From assembly GCA_029259995.1 (NCBI GenBank), contig JAJDEC010000250.1, positions 1 through 10,748 on the forward strand: 10,748 bases of DNA, written 5' to 3'. The notes beneath the pieces were generated by a model. The model saw nothing but the letters and a program-made list of their open reading frames with translations, did no database searches and had not been told where the DNA came from. The translations under genes were made by a program, and so were the position numbers. Below are positions 1-5,518 of this stretch, in pieces; within the stretch, counting starts at the first letter, position 1; every line of letters starts with the position of its first letter. This stretch comes from Phycisphaerae bacterium. Lineage in GTDB: Bacteria; Planctomycetota; Phycisphaerae; UBA1845; UTPLA1.

Positions 1-117
1 CTGGGTCATTGCAAAAGTCACCATTTATCACGCACGATTGCTCGTCAGAGAGGACGCGGCCTGATGCTTCGTGCGCATTCTTCTAAATCGCTGGGACACG
101 CGGCTCCAAATACCAAC

Positions 118-138
118 TTCCGTCCCGTAGGGACGGAA
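118..138. repeat. REP-like perfect hairpin
   Basis: A 9-bp perfect inverted repeat, TTCCGTCCC and GGGACGGAA, encloses a 3-base loop (GTA). The form, a short GC-rich stem with a tiny loop in an intergenic region, is that of bacterial REP elements. I associate CCGTCCC/GGGACGG hairpins with dispersed repeats in planctomycetes and cyanobacteria, but only one copy is present here, so its repeat status is inference. There is no T-run on either side, which argues against an intrinsic terminator. Confidence 0.5.
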
Positions 139-177
139 TGAGTGCCACGTGCCTGGCTCGCGCCGTCAATGGTCCCG

Positions 178-302
178 GCCGGGTGCCATGCTTGCCCTTC
201 AAGGCAAGCATGTGGCGGCGGAACAAGCCTTCATCGTGGCGTCGGCCATTGAGAAGCGAATTGCCTCGCCTGCATGCTCCCCTTGAAGGGGGAGCATGGC
301 AC
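178..302. repeat. Paired-hairpin inverted repeat element, copy 1
   Basis: This is a 125-base element whose two ends are inverted versions of each other. The left hairpin (187-212) has a 10-bp stem CATGCTTGCC/GGCAAGCATG around loop CTTCAA. The right hairpin (273-298) has a 10-bp stem CATGCTCCCC/GGGGAGCATG around loop TTGAAG, the reverse complement of the left loop. The outer ends are also inverted: GTGCCATGC on the left and GCATGGCAC on the right. The 60 bases between contain TGGCGGCG after the left hairpin, GAATTG, and CGCCTGCATGC leading into the right hairpin, all shared or nearly shared with the copy at 1900-2023. The middle is otherwise diverged. The architecture resembles a REP doublet (BIME) or a MITE-like palindromic unit. 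No transposase is in the window. Confidence 0.85.
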
Positions 303-336
303 GCGCCACACGGAACGCGGCGACCGGCTCGTCTGG

Positions 337-357
337 GAGGTGGAGCATGGCACCCCG
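337..357. repeat. Fragment of the repeat's right end
   Basis: GAGGTGGAGCATGGCACCCC followed by GAA matches the right terminus of the paired-hairpin repeat: copy 2 has GAGGCAGAGCATGGCACCC followed by GAA at 2007-2028. The 5' half of the hairpin is missing, so only one arm remains. It lies 35 bases beyond the end of copy 1 and directly before the promoter region of the ThuA-domain gene. It is probably a decayed third copy or a remnant of a tandem arrangement. Confidence 0.5.
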
Positions 358-365
358 AATCCCAC

Positions 366-397
366 TTGGCACGCCGACTGACGCGGTCATGTATAAT
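366..397 (+). promoter_or_regulatory. Candidate promoter for the ThuA-domain gene
   Basis: A perfect TATAAT lies at 392-397. The nearest -35-like hexamer, TTGGCA at 366-371, is 20 bases upstream, longer than the usual 16-18, so the -35 assignment is uncertain. Transcription would start near 404, giving a leader of about 46 bases before the ATG at 450. Confidence 0.4.
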
Positions 398-449
398 CCC
401 GTATGTAAGGCATCGTATCAACCTCGCCCAATCGCACCAAGGCACGCCC

Positions 450-1391
450 ATGAATTGCAAGTCTCTGTCCATCCTCATCGCCTGCCCGTTCCTGCTAACC
501 TGTGCGCCGACATTCGCCGGCAACGGCCCATTCAACGTCCTCGTCTTCAGCAAGACGTCGGGCTTTCGGCATTCATCCATCAGCGACGGCATCACACTGA
601 TCCAATCCCTCGGCGCGGCGAACAACTTCAGCGTCGTAACGACGGAAGACGCGAACGACTTCACACTGGCAAACCTGAGCCAATACGCCGTCGTCGTCTG
701 GCTGAGCACGACGGGCGATGTGTTGAACGACACGCAGCAGGCAGCGTTCGAAGCGTACATTCAGCAGGGCGGCGGCTGGGTCGGCATTCATGCGGCGACG
801 GATTGCGAGTACGACTGGCCCTGGTACGGTCAGCTCATCGGTAACGACGCGTGGTTCCAGTCGCATCCGTCGATTCAGAATGCGACGCTTATCGTTGACG
901 ACGCGACTCACATCAGCACGACAGGCTTACCCGCGTCATTCACATTCAACGACGAGTGGTACAACTTTCGCGCAAATCCGCGGCCGGTCGTCAACGTGCT
1001 GCTGACGATTGATGAGTCGTCGTACAACCCGGGCGCGAATGCGATGGGCGCCGATCATCCGATGTCCTGGTATCACGAGTTCGACGGCGGCCGCGCCTGG
1101 TACACGGCGCTCGGCCATCGCAGTGAGACGTTCGCCGACGCGCGATTTCAATCGCACGTGCTCGGCGGCATCCTGTGGGCGGCGAACGCCGTCTGCGAAT
1201 GCCCGGCGGATATGAACGGCGACTCGAATCGCAACGCATTGGATATCGGTGCGTTCGTGTCCTGCCTGCTGGACGTGGGACCGGATTGCGACTGCGCCGA
1301 CGCGGACAGCAATGGAAGCGTTGACTTGACGGATGTGACGGCGTTTGTCGGCGTGCTCTTGGAACCGACCGGCGCCGCGTGCCCGACGTGA
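450..1391 (+). CDS. Secreted ThuA-domain protein with dockerin-like C-terminus
   Basis: A 313-residue exported protein. Residues 1-23 form a signal peptide (hydrophobic SILIACPFLLTCAPTFA, likely cut after TFA). A Cys at 18 is preceded by Thr, so a lipobox is unlikely. Residues 29-247 match the ThuA-like family, a glutamine-amidotransferase-like fold: NVLVFSKTSGFRHSSI near 29-44, GGGWVGIHAATD near 107-118, FDGGRAWYTALGHR near 211-224 and HVLGGILWA before the domain end. ThuA was named from trehalose utilisation, but the reaction of most members is unknown. From about 249 come two dockerin-like loops, ADMNGDSNRNALDIGAFVSC and ADADSNGSVDLTDVTAFVGV, with several cysteines, a tail typical of exported planctomycete proteins. 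The frame stays open to 138, but that stretch is repeat DNA; ATG 450 fits the signal peptide and has AAGG 7 bases upstream. Carbohydrate-related function is inference. Confidence 0.9.
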   Translation: MNCKSLSILIACPFLLTCAPTFAGNGPFNVLVFSKTSGFRHSSISDGITLIQSLGAANNFSVVTTEDANDFTLANLSQYAVVVWLSTTGDVLNDTQQAAFEAYIQQGGGWVGIHAATDCEYDWPWYGQLIGNDAWFQSHPSIQNATLIVDDATHISTTGLPASFTFNDEWYNFRANPRPVVNVLLTIDESSYNPGANAMGADHPMSWYHEFDGGRAWYTALGHRSETFADARFQSHVLGGILWAANAVCECPADMNGDSNRNALDIGAFVSCLLDVGPDCDCADADSNGSVDLTDVTAFVGVLLEPTGAACPT

Positions 1392-1413
1392 ACGGGCGCC
1401 TTCGGAGACGGCA

Positions 1414-1890
1414 ATGAAACGAGGGATGAAGATAGTCGCCGTCCTGGCTTTATTGTTCCTGGTGTTCAGCGTTGCGTACCCGTTCCTTGGATCGTTCCTG
1501 GTGCCTTTCTGGCAGTCTCCTGACCTGGGCGAAGCGGCCCGATTCACATCTGTCGAGGTCGAAATGATTGACTGGCGTGCGACGCCGGACCTCAGGTCAA
1601 CATTCGCATCGTCACAGGATACGAAGGCAATCGCGACGCTTGTCGGCGTCATAGAAGCTGGAAAACGAATCGACGATTGCAGATGTCTGCGGAGTGGATT
1701 CGTGCGAATGACTGACAAAGACGGCGATACGCTTGTCATCCAGCTTGTACCGGGGCACGGCGTCGATACGTTTGACATTCGCTACGACGGACGGCGGTAC
1801 AGCATCAATCGATCAGCACTGCGCGACGCGTTGGAGTCCGTTGGCGCTGTCCTGCCGGAATACAATAAGCCTGATGGGCAAGGCCCGTAG
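1414..1890 (+). CDS. Small membrane-anchored protein of unknown function
   Basis: A 158-residue protein that I do not recognise. Residues 7-30 form one hydrophobic segment (VAVLALLFLVFSVAYPFLGSF) after a basic N-terminus (MKRGMK), so it is a signal anchor or uncleaved signal with the rest outside the cytoplasm. The remaining 125 residues look like a small folded domain. It has a paired cysteine (DDCRCLRSG), a strand-rich segment GDTLVIQLVPGHGVDTFDIR and a C-terminal helix (SALRDALESVGAV). The ATG at 1414 is chosen because GGAG at 1404-1407 lies 6 bases upstream and the hydrophobic segment starts at once; the longer frame from 1345 would run inside the preceding gene. It begins 22 bases after the ThuA-domain gene and is probably co-transcribed with it. 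The repeat at 1900 starts 9 bases after its stop. Confidence 0.8.
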   Translation: MKRGMKIVAVLALLFLVFSVAYPFLGSFLVPFWQSPDLGEAARFTSVEVEMIDWRATPDLRSTFASSQDTKAIATLVGVIEAGKRIDDCRCLRSGFVRMTDKDGDTLVIQLVPGHGVDTFDIRYDGRRYSINRSALRDALESVGAVLPEYNKPDGQGP

Positions 1891-1899
1891 ATCTGCGCC

Positions 1900-2023
1900 G
1901 CCGGGTGCCATGCTTGCCCTCCTTGGCAAGCATGTGGCGGCGAGATACGGTGTCGTCGTTGAACGACAATTGCAAGGTGAATTGACTTGCCTGCATGCTC
2001 CCCTTTGAGGCAGAGCATGGCAC
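1900..2023. repeat. Paired-hairpin inverted repeat element, copy 2
   Basis: This 124-base element has the same plan and nearly the same length as the one at 178-302. The left hairpin (1909-1934) keeps the identical 10-bp stem CATGCTTGCC/GGCAAGCATG but has a different loop (CTCCTT). The right hairpin (1994-2019) keeps CATGCTC/GAGCATG, with mismatches nearer the loop. The outer ends form a 12-base inverted repeat, CGGGTGCCATGC and GCATGGCACCCG (the last base at 2025). The middle differs from copy 1 except for TGGCGGCG, GAATTG and TTGCCTGCATGC. It fills most of the gap between two convergent genes. Confidence 0.85.
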
Positions 2024-2051
2024 CCGAAGTCTTCGTGATGAACACAGAACA

Positions 2052-2085
2052 CAGCCGCCCGATCGATTGAACAATCGGGCGGCTG
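2052..2085 (-). terminator. Hairpin terminator downstream of mscL
   Basis: A 12-bp perfect stem, CAGCCGCCCGAT and ATCGGGCGGCTG, surrounds a 10-base loop, 37 bases after the mscL stop. On the minus strand the stem is followed by TGTTCTGTGTTC, a T-rich but interrupted tract, so this is a moderate intrinsic terminator. It could also stop read-through from the convergent + strand genes. Confidence 0.6.
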
Positions 2086-2122
2086 ATGCACGAATACTAT
2101 TCTGTCGTGAGTCGTCGCCGGC

Positions 2123-2542
2123 TTATGCCTTCGCCTTCAACAAGTCGCGAATATCCGTGAGCAGTTCTTCCTGCGAAGGCCCCTTCGGTGCTTCTTCCTC
2201 CTGCGCTTCGAATCGCTTGCGGGCGGTATTGATCCCCTTGACGACCATGAAGACCGCGAAGGCAATGATGGCGAAGTTGATCAGTTCCGTGACGAACGCG
2301 CCGTACTGGAGTTCGACCGCGGGCGTGGCAATCTTCTCGCCTTCCATGACGGCTTCTTTCATGACGTACTTGTAATCACTGAAGTCCATGCCGCCCATCA
2401 ACAGGCCCAGCGGCGGCATCATGATTTTGGCGACGACGGACTTCACGAGCCCGCCGAACGCGGCCCCGATGATGAGACCGACGGCCATGTCGACCATATT
2501 TCCCTTGAACGCAAATTCCTTGAATTCCTTCATCATTCCCAT
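2123..2542 (-). CDS. mscL: Large-conductance mechanosensitive channel MscL
   Basis: A 139-residue inner-membrane channel that opens under membrane tension and releases solutes on hypo-osmotic shock; MscL works as a homopentamer. The sequence follows E. coli MscL (136 aa) along its length. It has the N-terminal amphipathic helix MKEFKEFAFKGN, then the pore helix TM1 (about 15-46) with VDMAVGLIIGAAFG, KIMMPPLG and GLLMGGMDF. A periplasmic loop follows, then TM2 (about 79-105, YGAFVTELINFAIIAFAVFM) and the C-terminal helix EELLTDIRDLL. The loop holds a few extra residues relative to E. coli (KEAVMEGEKIATPAVE). ATG 2542 is chosen because AAGGGA lies 7 bases upstream; ATGs at 2536 and 2533 have no well-spaced site. 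It lies 349 bases downstream of a co-directional lipoprotein gene and probably has its own promoter. Confidence 0.97.
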   Translation of the reverse strand: MGMMKEFKEFAFKGNMVDMAVGLIIGAAFGGLVKSVVAKIMMPPLGLLMGGMDFSDYKYVMKEAVMEGEKIATPAVELQYGAFVTELINFAIIAFAVFMVVKGINTARKRFEAQEEEAPKGPSQEELLTDIRDLLKAKA

Positions 2543-2891
2543 GAGATGTTCCCTTGCATGATCCTTGGTGTCTGAACTTCGTGGTATGTACCTGAGCACC
2601 ATCCAGCGTCGCGAGATTGGCGCATACCGAAGTATCCCACTCGTCGATGCTCAATCGGACATCGTATTTGAACAATCTGGGCAGAAAAGACGGCAAAGGA
2701 ACAATTTGAAGCCGACGCGAGGCAAGCCCCGCCGGGAACGGCGGTATTCACAAGACCATGTGATGAATGCGATGGAATTCCGCGGATCAACCGCCATGCG
2801 CCGACGGCTGCGACATCGAATGGGATGCCGCAGCCGCCGAATTGCAGACGTTTTCACTTTGCCGGGCCCATCGACGAGATCGGCCGACGTG
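2543..2891. other. Intergenic region between lipoprotein gene and mscL
   Basis: I see no gene here. The region carries the mscL ribosome binding site (2549-2555) and presumably its promoter, although I could not pick a convincing -35/-10 pair. It also has a strong hairpin at 2805-2836 just after the lipoprotein gene. Open frames crossing it on the + strand run on antisense through the lipoprotein gene and lack a ribosome binding site. Confidence 0.5.
2805..2836 (-). terminator. Stem-loop after the lipoprotein gene, possible terminator
   Basis: CGGCTGCG/CGCAGCCG forms 8 bp, then one mismatch, then CATC/GATG, with loop GAATGG. It starts 55 bases after the stop codon at 2892. There is no T-run on the minus strand, so it is not a standard intrinsic terminator. 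It may be an RNA-stabilising or Rho-associated 3' structure. Confidence 0.35.
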
Positions 2892-4079
2892 CTAGTTGAA
2901 GTACGGATCGTCCCTGATCATCCGAACCGTACACGGGGCGAAGTCCACGGACACTTTTGTCGCCACGCCCGCGTCATCGCCGTCGTTATCACCCATGCAT
3001 CGGAAGCACTGGACCAGGCTGCCGTTTCCGGGGCAGACAAGATCTTCGGAGTGACTCGTATCCGTGTACGAATCCGCACAGAAGACTGGCGTCAGAATAT
3101 CGATGATTCGATATCCGGGCGGAGCGCGATAGACGATTTCCCAGTCGGAGGTGCCCGACGCTCTCGTCCAATCCGACTCCGTCTCTTCGGCAAACATGTA
3201 CACATGCGCCTGGAGCGCCCTCGGACCGCCCACGACCCAGTCGGCGCCGGCGATACTCGCCTCGAGCCGCACATACGGACCGTGCCCCTTGAAGTCCTTG
3301 TCGCCGTTCGTATGCGGCGGTCGGAACGTGATGCTCTGCATGTTGACGACGACGTCCTCGGGCTCAGGCGGATCCGGCTGGAGGATCGGCAGCGTCGAAA
3401 TGACTTCGTCATCCCAGCGGAGCTGCATCAACGCACAACCTCTTGACATTTGTACGCCGTTGGCGGCGAGATTGATCTTCGCCTCGTAGTGCGTCGCCAA
3501 CGTCAGGGCAAATGTGCACTCTTCGAAGTCCCCGTCTCGCAAGATGAACAGCTTCATCTGATTGCCGGCAGGATCGCGCCGATCGAAGTCGTAGCCATAC
3601 ACCGTGATCGCGTTCAACTCGTCATCCAGCACGCGGGCAACATCCAGCGCGTCGGGCGTAAACCCGAGGAACGCCGGCGGGTATACCGGCGGCGGCGTTC
3701 CGTTGATTTTCGCTTTCAGTCGATCGAGCCCTTCCTGAATCCGACGGGACACGAAATCGCCCGATGCAATCACGCTGACCGTCGTCGCCTTGATACCACG
3801 TTGCAGCACTTCGTCGACGTCGGCCTTCAGATCGTTCTCCGCGTCTGGAAGTTCGTCCATCAGGTCTCGAACGATCTGCTCCCATTCGGAACTGTTGATA
3901 TCAATCGCCGCAATCGCCGACTCGATCTGGTTGGCGACGTTGTTGATTGGATCGACGAGACCGCCGATACCGCAACCGCCAACGGGAAATGTTCCGGCCA
4001 TGCAGACCACTGCCAGGCCGGTGATACCAACCCGCTTGGCCGTGATCATGCCTCCTGATTGTCTTTTTCCGCACCGCAT
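2892..4079 (-). CDS. Predicted lipoprotein, unknown function
   Basis: A 395-residue protein with a lipoprotein signal: basic n-region to about residue 16, hydrophobic GITGLAVVCMAG, then lipobox V-G-G-C with Cys36 as the lipidation site. I do not recognise the mature protein. Residues 50-130 look helical and acidic (EWEQIVRDLMDELPDAENDL), then a proline-rich PPPVYPP link leads into a beta-rich region. The last 62 residues contain five cysteines (334, 349, 358, 361, 383), one pair spaced CFRC, and an acidic GDNDGDD stretch that may bind Ca2+. ATG 4079 is chosen because GAGGAGG lies exactly 6 bases upstream. An internal ATG at 4049 has AGGAGG only 1 base away, and TTG 4094 overlaps the binding site. 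It is divergent from the methyltransferase gene, with mscL downstream on the same strand. Confidence 0.8.
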   Translation of the reverse strand: MRCGKRQSGGMITAKRVGITGLAVVCMAGTFPVGGCGIGGLVDPINNVANQIESAIAAIDINSSEWEQIVRDLMDELPDAENDLKADVDEVLQRGIKATTVSVIASGDFVSRRIQEGLDRLKAKINGTPPPVYPPAFLGFTPDALDVARVLDDELNAITVYGYDFDRRDPAGNQMKLFILRDGDFEECTFALTLATHYEAKINLAANGVQMSRGCALMQLRWDDEVISTLPILQPDPPEPEDVVVNMQSITFRPPHTNGDKDFKGHGPYVRLEASIAGADWVVGGPRALQAHVYMFAEETESDWTRASGTSDWEIVYRAPPGYRIIDILTPVFCADSYTDTSHSEDLVCPGNGSLVQCFRCMGDNDGDDAGVATKVSVDFAPCTVRMIRDDPYFN

Positions 4080-4116
4080 CGCAAGCCTCCTCAACCGCGA
4101 GGTTTTCTCCGCCCAC

Positions 4117-4129
4117 GATCAAATTGATC
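4117..4129. promoter_or_regulatory. Palindrome in divergent intergenic region, possible operator
   Basis: GATCAA-A-TTGATC is a perfect 6-1-6 inverted repeat. It lies 37 bases upstream of the lipoprotein start and about 145 bases upstream of the methyltransferase start, in the only promoter-bearing space these divergent genes share. The position fits a regulator site, but there is no regulator gene nearby and short palindromes also occur by chance. Confidence 0.25.
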
Positions 4130-4275
4130 ATCGGCAATTGAGTCGTGCGACACTGCAGCGTGATGCTTCACGAAAAAATCGAATAGGGAGAACAAAACCC
4201 CATGGAAACGAAGAAATCGGAGATATGGCACACCCCAATTCGGCCCCGGGCAATTAGAATCGGGGGCAATTGATC

Positions 4276-4869
4276 ATGTTCGAGCACACGTCAGACATCA
4301 TTTTCCTGGTTGGATTCGTCGTGTACATCGTCACGCGGGGAATCTACGCGAGTCGTACGAAGTCACTGGAGACCGTGGAGAAGCGCGTCGACGCGATGGA
4401 GCGTGTGTTGCTCGTGTTCGTGATGATCGGATCGCTGCTTTTGCCGATTCTCTATCTGTTCACTCCCCTGCTGAACTTTGCCAACCACGTCGTGCCGGAT
4501 TGGGCGATCTGGATCGGCGCTGTGGTACTCATGACGGCGCTTTGGCTTTTCTGGCGATCGCACGCCGATCTGGGGCAGAACTGGTCCCCGACGCTGGAGA
4601 TTCGCAGCGAGCATCGGCTCGTTACGTGCGGCGTTTATCGAACGATGCGACATCCGATGTACACGGCGATCTTCCTGTTCTCGATCGCTCAAGCACTTCT
4701 GCTGAATAACTGGATTGCCGGGTTCTCGGCATTCGCAACGTTCTTTCCGCTCTATGTTGTACGAAGACCTCGCGAGGAACGGATGATGATCGATCAGTTT
4801 GGTGAGGAGTATGAAGCGTACATGAAGCGGAGCCGTAGATTGTTCCCGCGATTCAAGACGAACAAATGA
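4276..4869 (+). CDS. Isoprenylcysteine carboxyl methyltransferase-like membrane protein
   Basis: A 197-residue integral membrane methyltransferase of the ICMT/PEMT type. There are about four or five hydrophobic segments: FLVGFVVYIV near 10-20, VLLVFVMIGSLLLPILYLF near 45-65, AIWIGAVVLMTALWLFW near 76-94 and AIFLFSIAQALLLNNWIAG after 131. The family's S-adenosylmethionine-binding C-terminal signature is present: GVYRTMRHPMYTAIFL (about 119-134), then EERMMIDQFGEEYEAYMKRS with RRLFPRF at the end. Bacteria generally lack prenylated CaaX proteins, so the substrate of such homologues is unknown; isoprenoid or lipid thiols or amines are possible. ATG 4276 is preferred over TTG 4270 because GGGGG at 4262-4266 lies 9 bases upstream. 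The stop overlaps the start of the next gene (ATGA). Confidence 0.85.
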   Translation: MFEHTSDIIFLVGFVVYIVTRGIYASRTKSLETVEKRVDAMERVLLVFVMIGSLLLPILYLFTPLLNFANHVVPDWAIWIGAVVLMTALWLFWRSHADLGQNWSPTLEIRSEHRLVTCGVYRTMRHPMYTAIFLFSIAQALLLNNWIAGFSAFATFFPLYVVRRPREERMMIDQFGEEYEAYMKRSRRLFPRFKTNK

Positions 4870-5300
4870 CGCAAGAGATTCATGACCACGGGGAATTCGA
4901 TCGATGCGTGAACTGTCGATACTCACTGAGAGGACTGATCGGCAACGTGTGTCCGGAGTGCGGACAGTGCCTGGGCCGCAAGGAAATCGAAGCGTGGTTC
5001 GCACAGCATCGCCGACGGGCGAATCTGGTCCTTGCGGCGTCGGCGACTTGGTTTGGTCTCTACCTGTACTCAGATGACATACTTGCGGGCGCAGTCGATC
5101 GTGTAAATCTGAATGGGATAGAAGTCGCACTGCTTCCATTTCTTGCGATTCCCATATTCCTTGCCTTGGTACTGATCGTGCTCTCGTCGAGTCGAAGAAC
5201 GAATGCCCAGGCAGTTGCCATCAATCGGGTGAGCGTGCGATTGCTGATCTTCTGGATGACTGGACACACGCTGATCTCAATTGCCACGCTTTATCGCTGA
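4866..5300 (+). CDS. Zinc-ribbon membrane protein, unknown function
   Basis: A 144-residue protein. A cytoplasmic N-terminal zinc ribbon has Cys14-x2-Cys17 and Cys29-x2-Cys32 (CVNCRYSLRGL...VCPECGQ), with an extra Cys35. About three membrane segments follow: ANLVLAASATWFGLYLY near 52-68, VALLPFLAIPIFLALVLIVL near 88-107 and LLIFWMTGHTLISIATLY near 126-143. The C-x2-C-x-Y-x-L-x-G-L...C-P-x-C-G pattern ahead of membrane helices is, as far as I know, frequent in planctomycete membrane proteins of unknown role. The start codon overlaps the stop of the methyltransferase gene (ATGA at 4866-4869) and there is no good ribosome binding site, so it is probably translationally coupled to it. Zinc binding is inferred from the cysteines only. 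Confidence 0.8.
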   Translation: MTQEIHDHGEFDRCVNCRYSLRGLIGNVCPECGQCLGRKEIEAWFAQHRRRANLVLAASATWFGLYLYSDDILAGAVDRVNLNGIEVALLPFLAIPIFLALVLIVLSSSRRTNAQAVAINRVSVRLLIFWMTGHTLISIATLYR

Positions 5301-5319
5301 GGACGCCTGTTGTGACAGT

Positions 5320-5360
5320 GCGGCGTGATCGCGCCGCCCAACCCACAAGGCGCGTTGTGG
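5320..5360. terminator. Two short hairpins between convergent genes
   Basis: GCGGCG/CGCCGC (5320-5337, 6-base loop) and CCACAA/TTGTGG (5343-5360, 6-base loop) lie in the 67-base gap between the zinc-ribbon gene and the convergent small-protein gene. Neither is followed by a T-run. Their place suggests transcription termination from one or both sides, but the evidence is weak. Confidence 0.3.
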
Positions 5361-5367
5361 TCGGAAT

Positions 5368-5490
5368 TCATGCAACAAGAGCCGTCGAAATCGCGACGAG
5401 AAACTCCGTCAGAATCGTGATCGGCGCGGAGAACAGCGCCGACAGAAAGCTGCTGAGACCGACGAATAGCAAGTCCGCAATGAAATTCAT
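5368..5490 (-). CDS. Unlisted 40-residue hydrophobic small protein
   Basis: A short gene reading MNFIADLLFVGLSSFLSALF, then SAPITILTEFLVAISTALVA, then TGA. It has only two charged residues (Asp6, Glu29). One long or two short membrane helices flank the Ser-Ala-Pro turn near 21-23. AGGAG at 5497-5501 lies 6 bases before the ATG, among the best ribosome binding sites in the window. It begins 28 bases after the stop of the outer-membrane barrel gene on the same strand, so the two are probably one transcript. I recognise no family. It could be a membrane microprotein acting with the barrel protein or a toxin-like peptide; neither role is shown. Its length is below usual gene-calling limits. Confidence 0.6.
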   Translation of the reverse strand: MNFIADLLFVGLSSFLSALFSAPITILTEFLVAISTALVA

Positions 5491-5518
5491 TTCAATCTCC
5501 TGGATTCAAGTGTGTGAT

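Larger units (their letters stand above)
1..449. other. Palindrome-rich intergenic region, no supported gene
   Basis: No gene with a convincing start and ribosome binding site is visible here. A short frame open from the left edge to a TGA at 62-64 reads WVIAKVTIYHARLLVREDAA; it could be the last residues of an upstream + strand gene, but 20 codons are too few to tell. The rest is mostly repeats: a perfect hairpin at 118-138, a 10-bp palindrome CCCGGCCGGG at 174-183, the paired-hairpin repeat at 178-302, a fragment of its right end at 337-357 and a -10 box at 392-397. Longer open frames crossing this region on both strands come from the repeats and are not credible genes. Confidence 0.6.

Noticed and set aside
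178..302. CRISPR array or intrinsic terminator as explanation of the hairpin element
   Set aside because: There are no regularly spaced direct repeats with unique spacers, and neither hairpin is followed by a T-run; the two halves are inverted, not direct.
138..449. Upstream extension of the ThuA-domain frame
   Set aside because: The added 104 residues come from repeat DNA and would bury a clean signal peptide; ATG 450 fits far better.
83..760. Minus-strand 225-codon open frame over the left intergenic region
   Set aside because: It runs through the repeat and antisense into the ThuA-domain gene; its only recurring peptides are translations of the hairpins.
1195..1391. Cellulosome component suggested by dockerin-like repeats
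   Set aside because: The tails are the divergent planctomycete type, and no cohesin, scaffoldin or glycoside hydrolase is in the window.
936..1778. Minus-strand 280-codon open frame
   Set aside because: Antisense to two well-supported + strand genes, with low-complexity Arg-rich content typical of shadow frames in GC-rich DNA.
2565..3446. Plus-strand 293-codon open frame
   Set aside because: Antisense to the lipoprotein gene; no ribosome binding site and Arg-rich shadow composition, whereas the minus strand shows a lipobox and a strong start.
4363..5139. Minus-strand 258-codon open frame
   Set aside because: Antisense to the methyltransferase and zinc-ribbon genes, both of which carry recognisable motifs.
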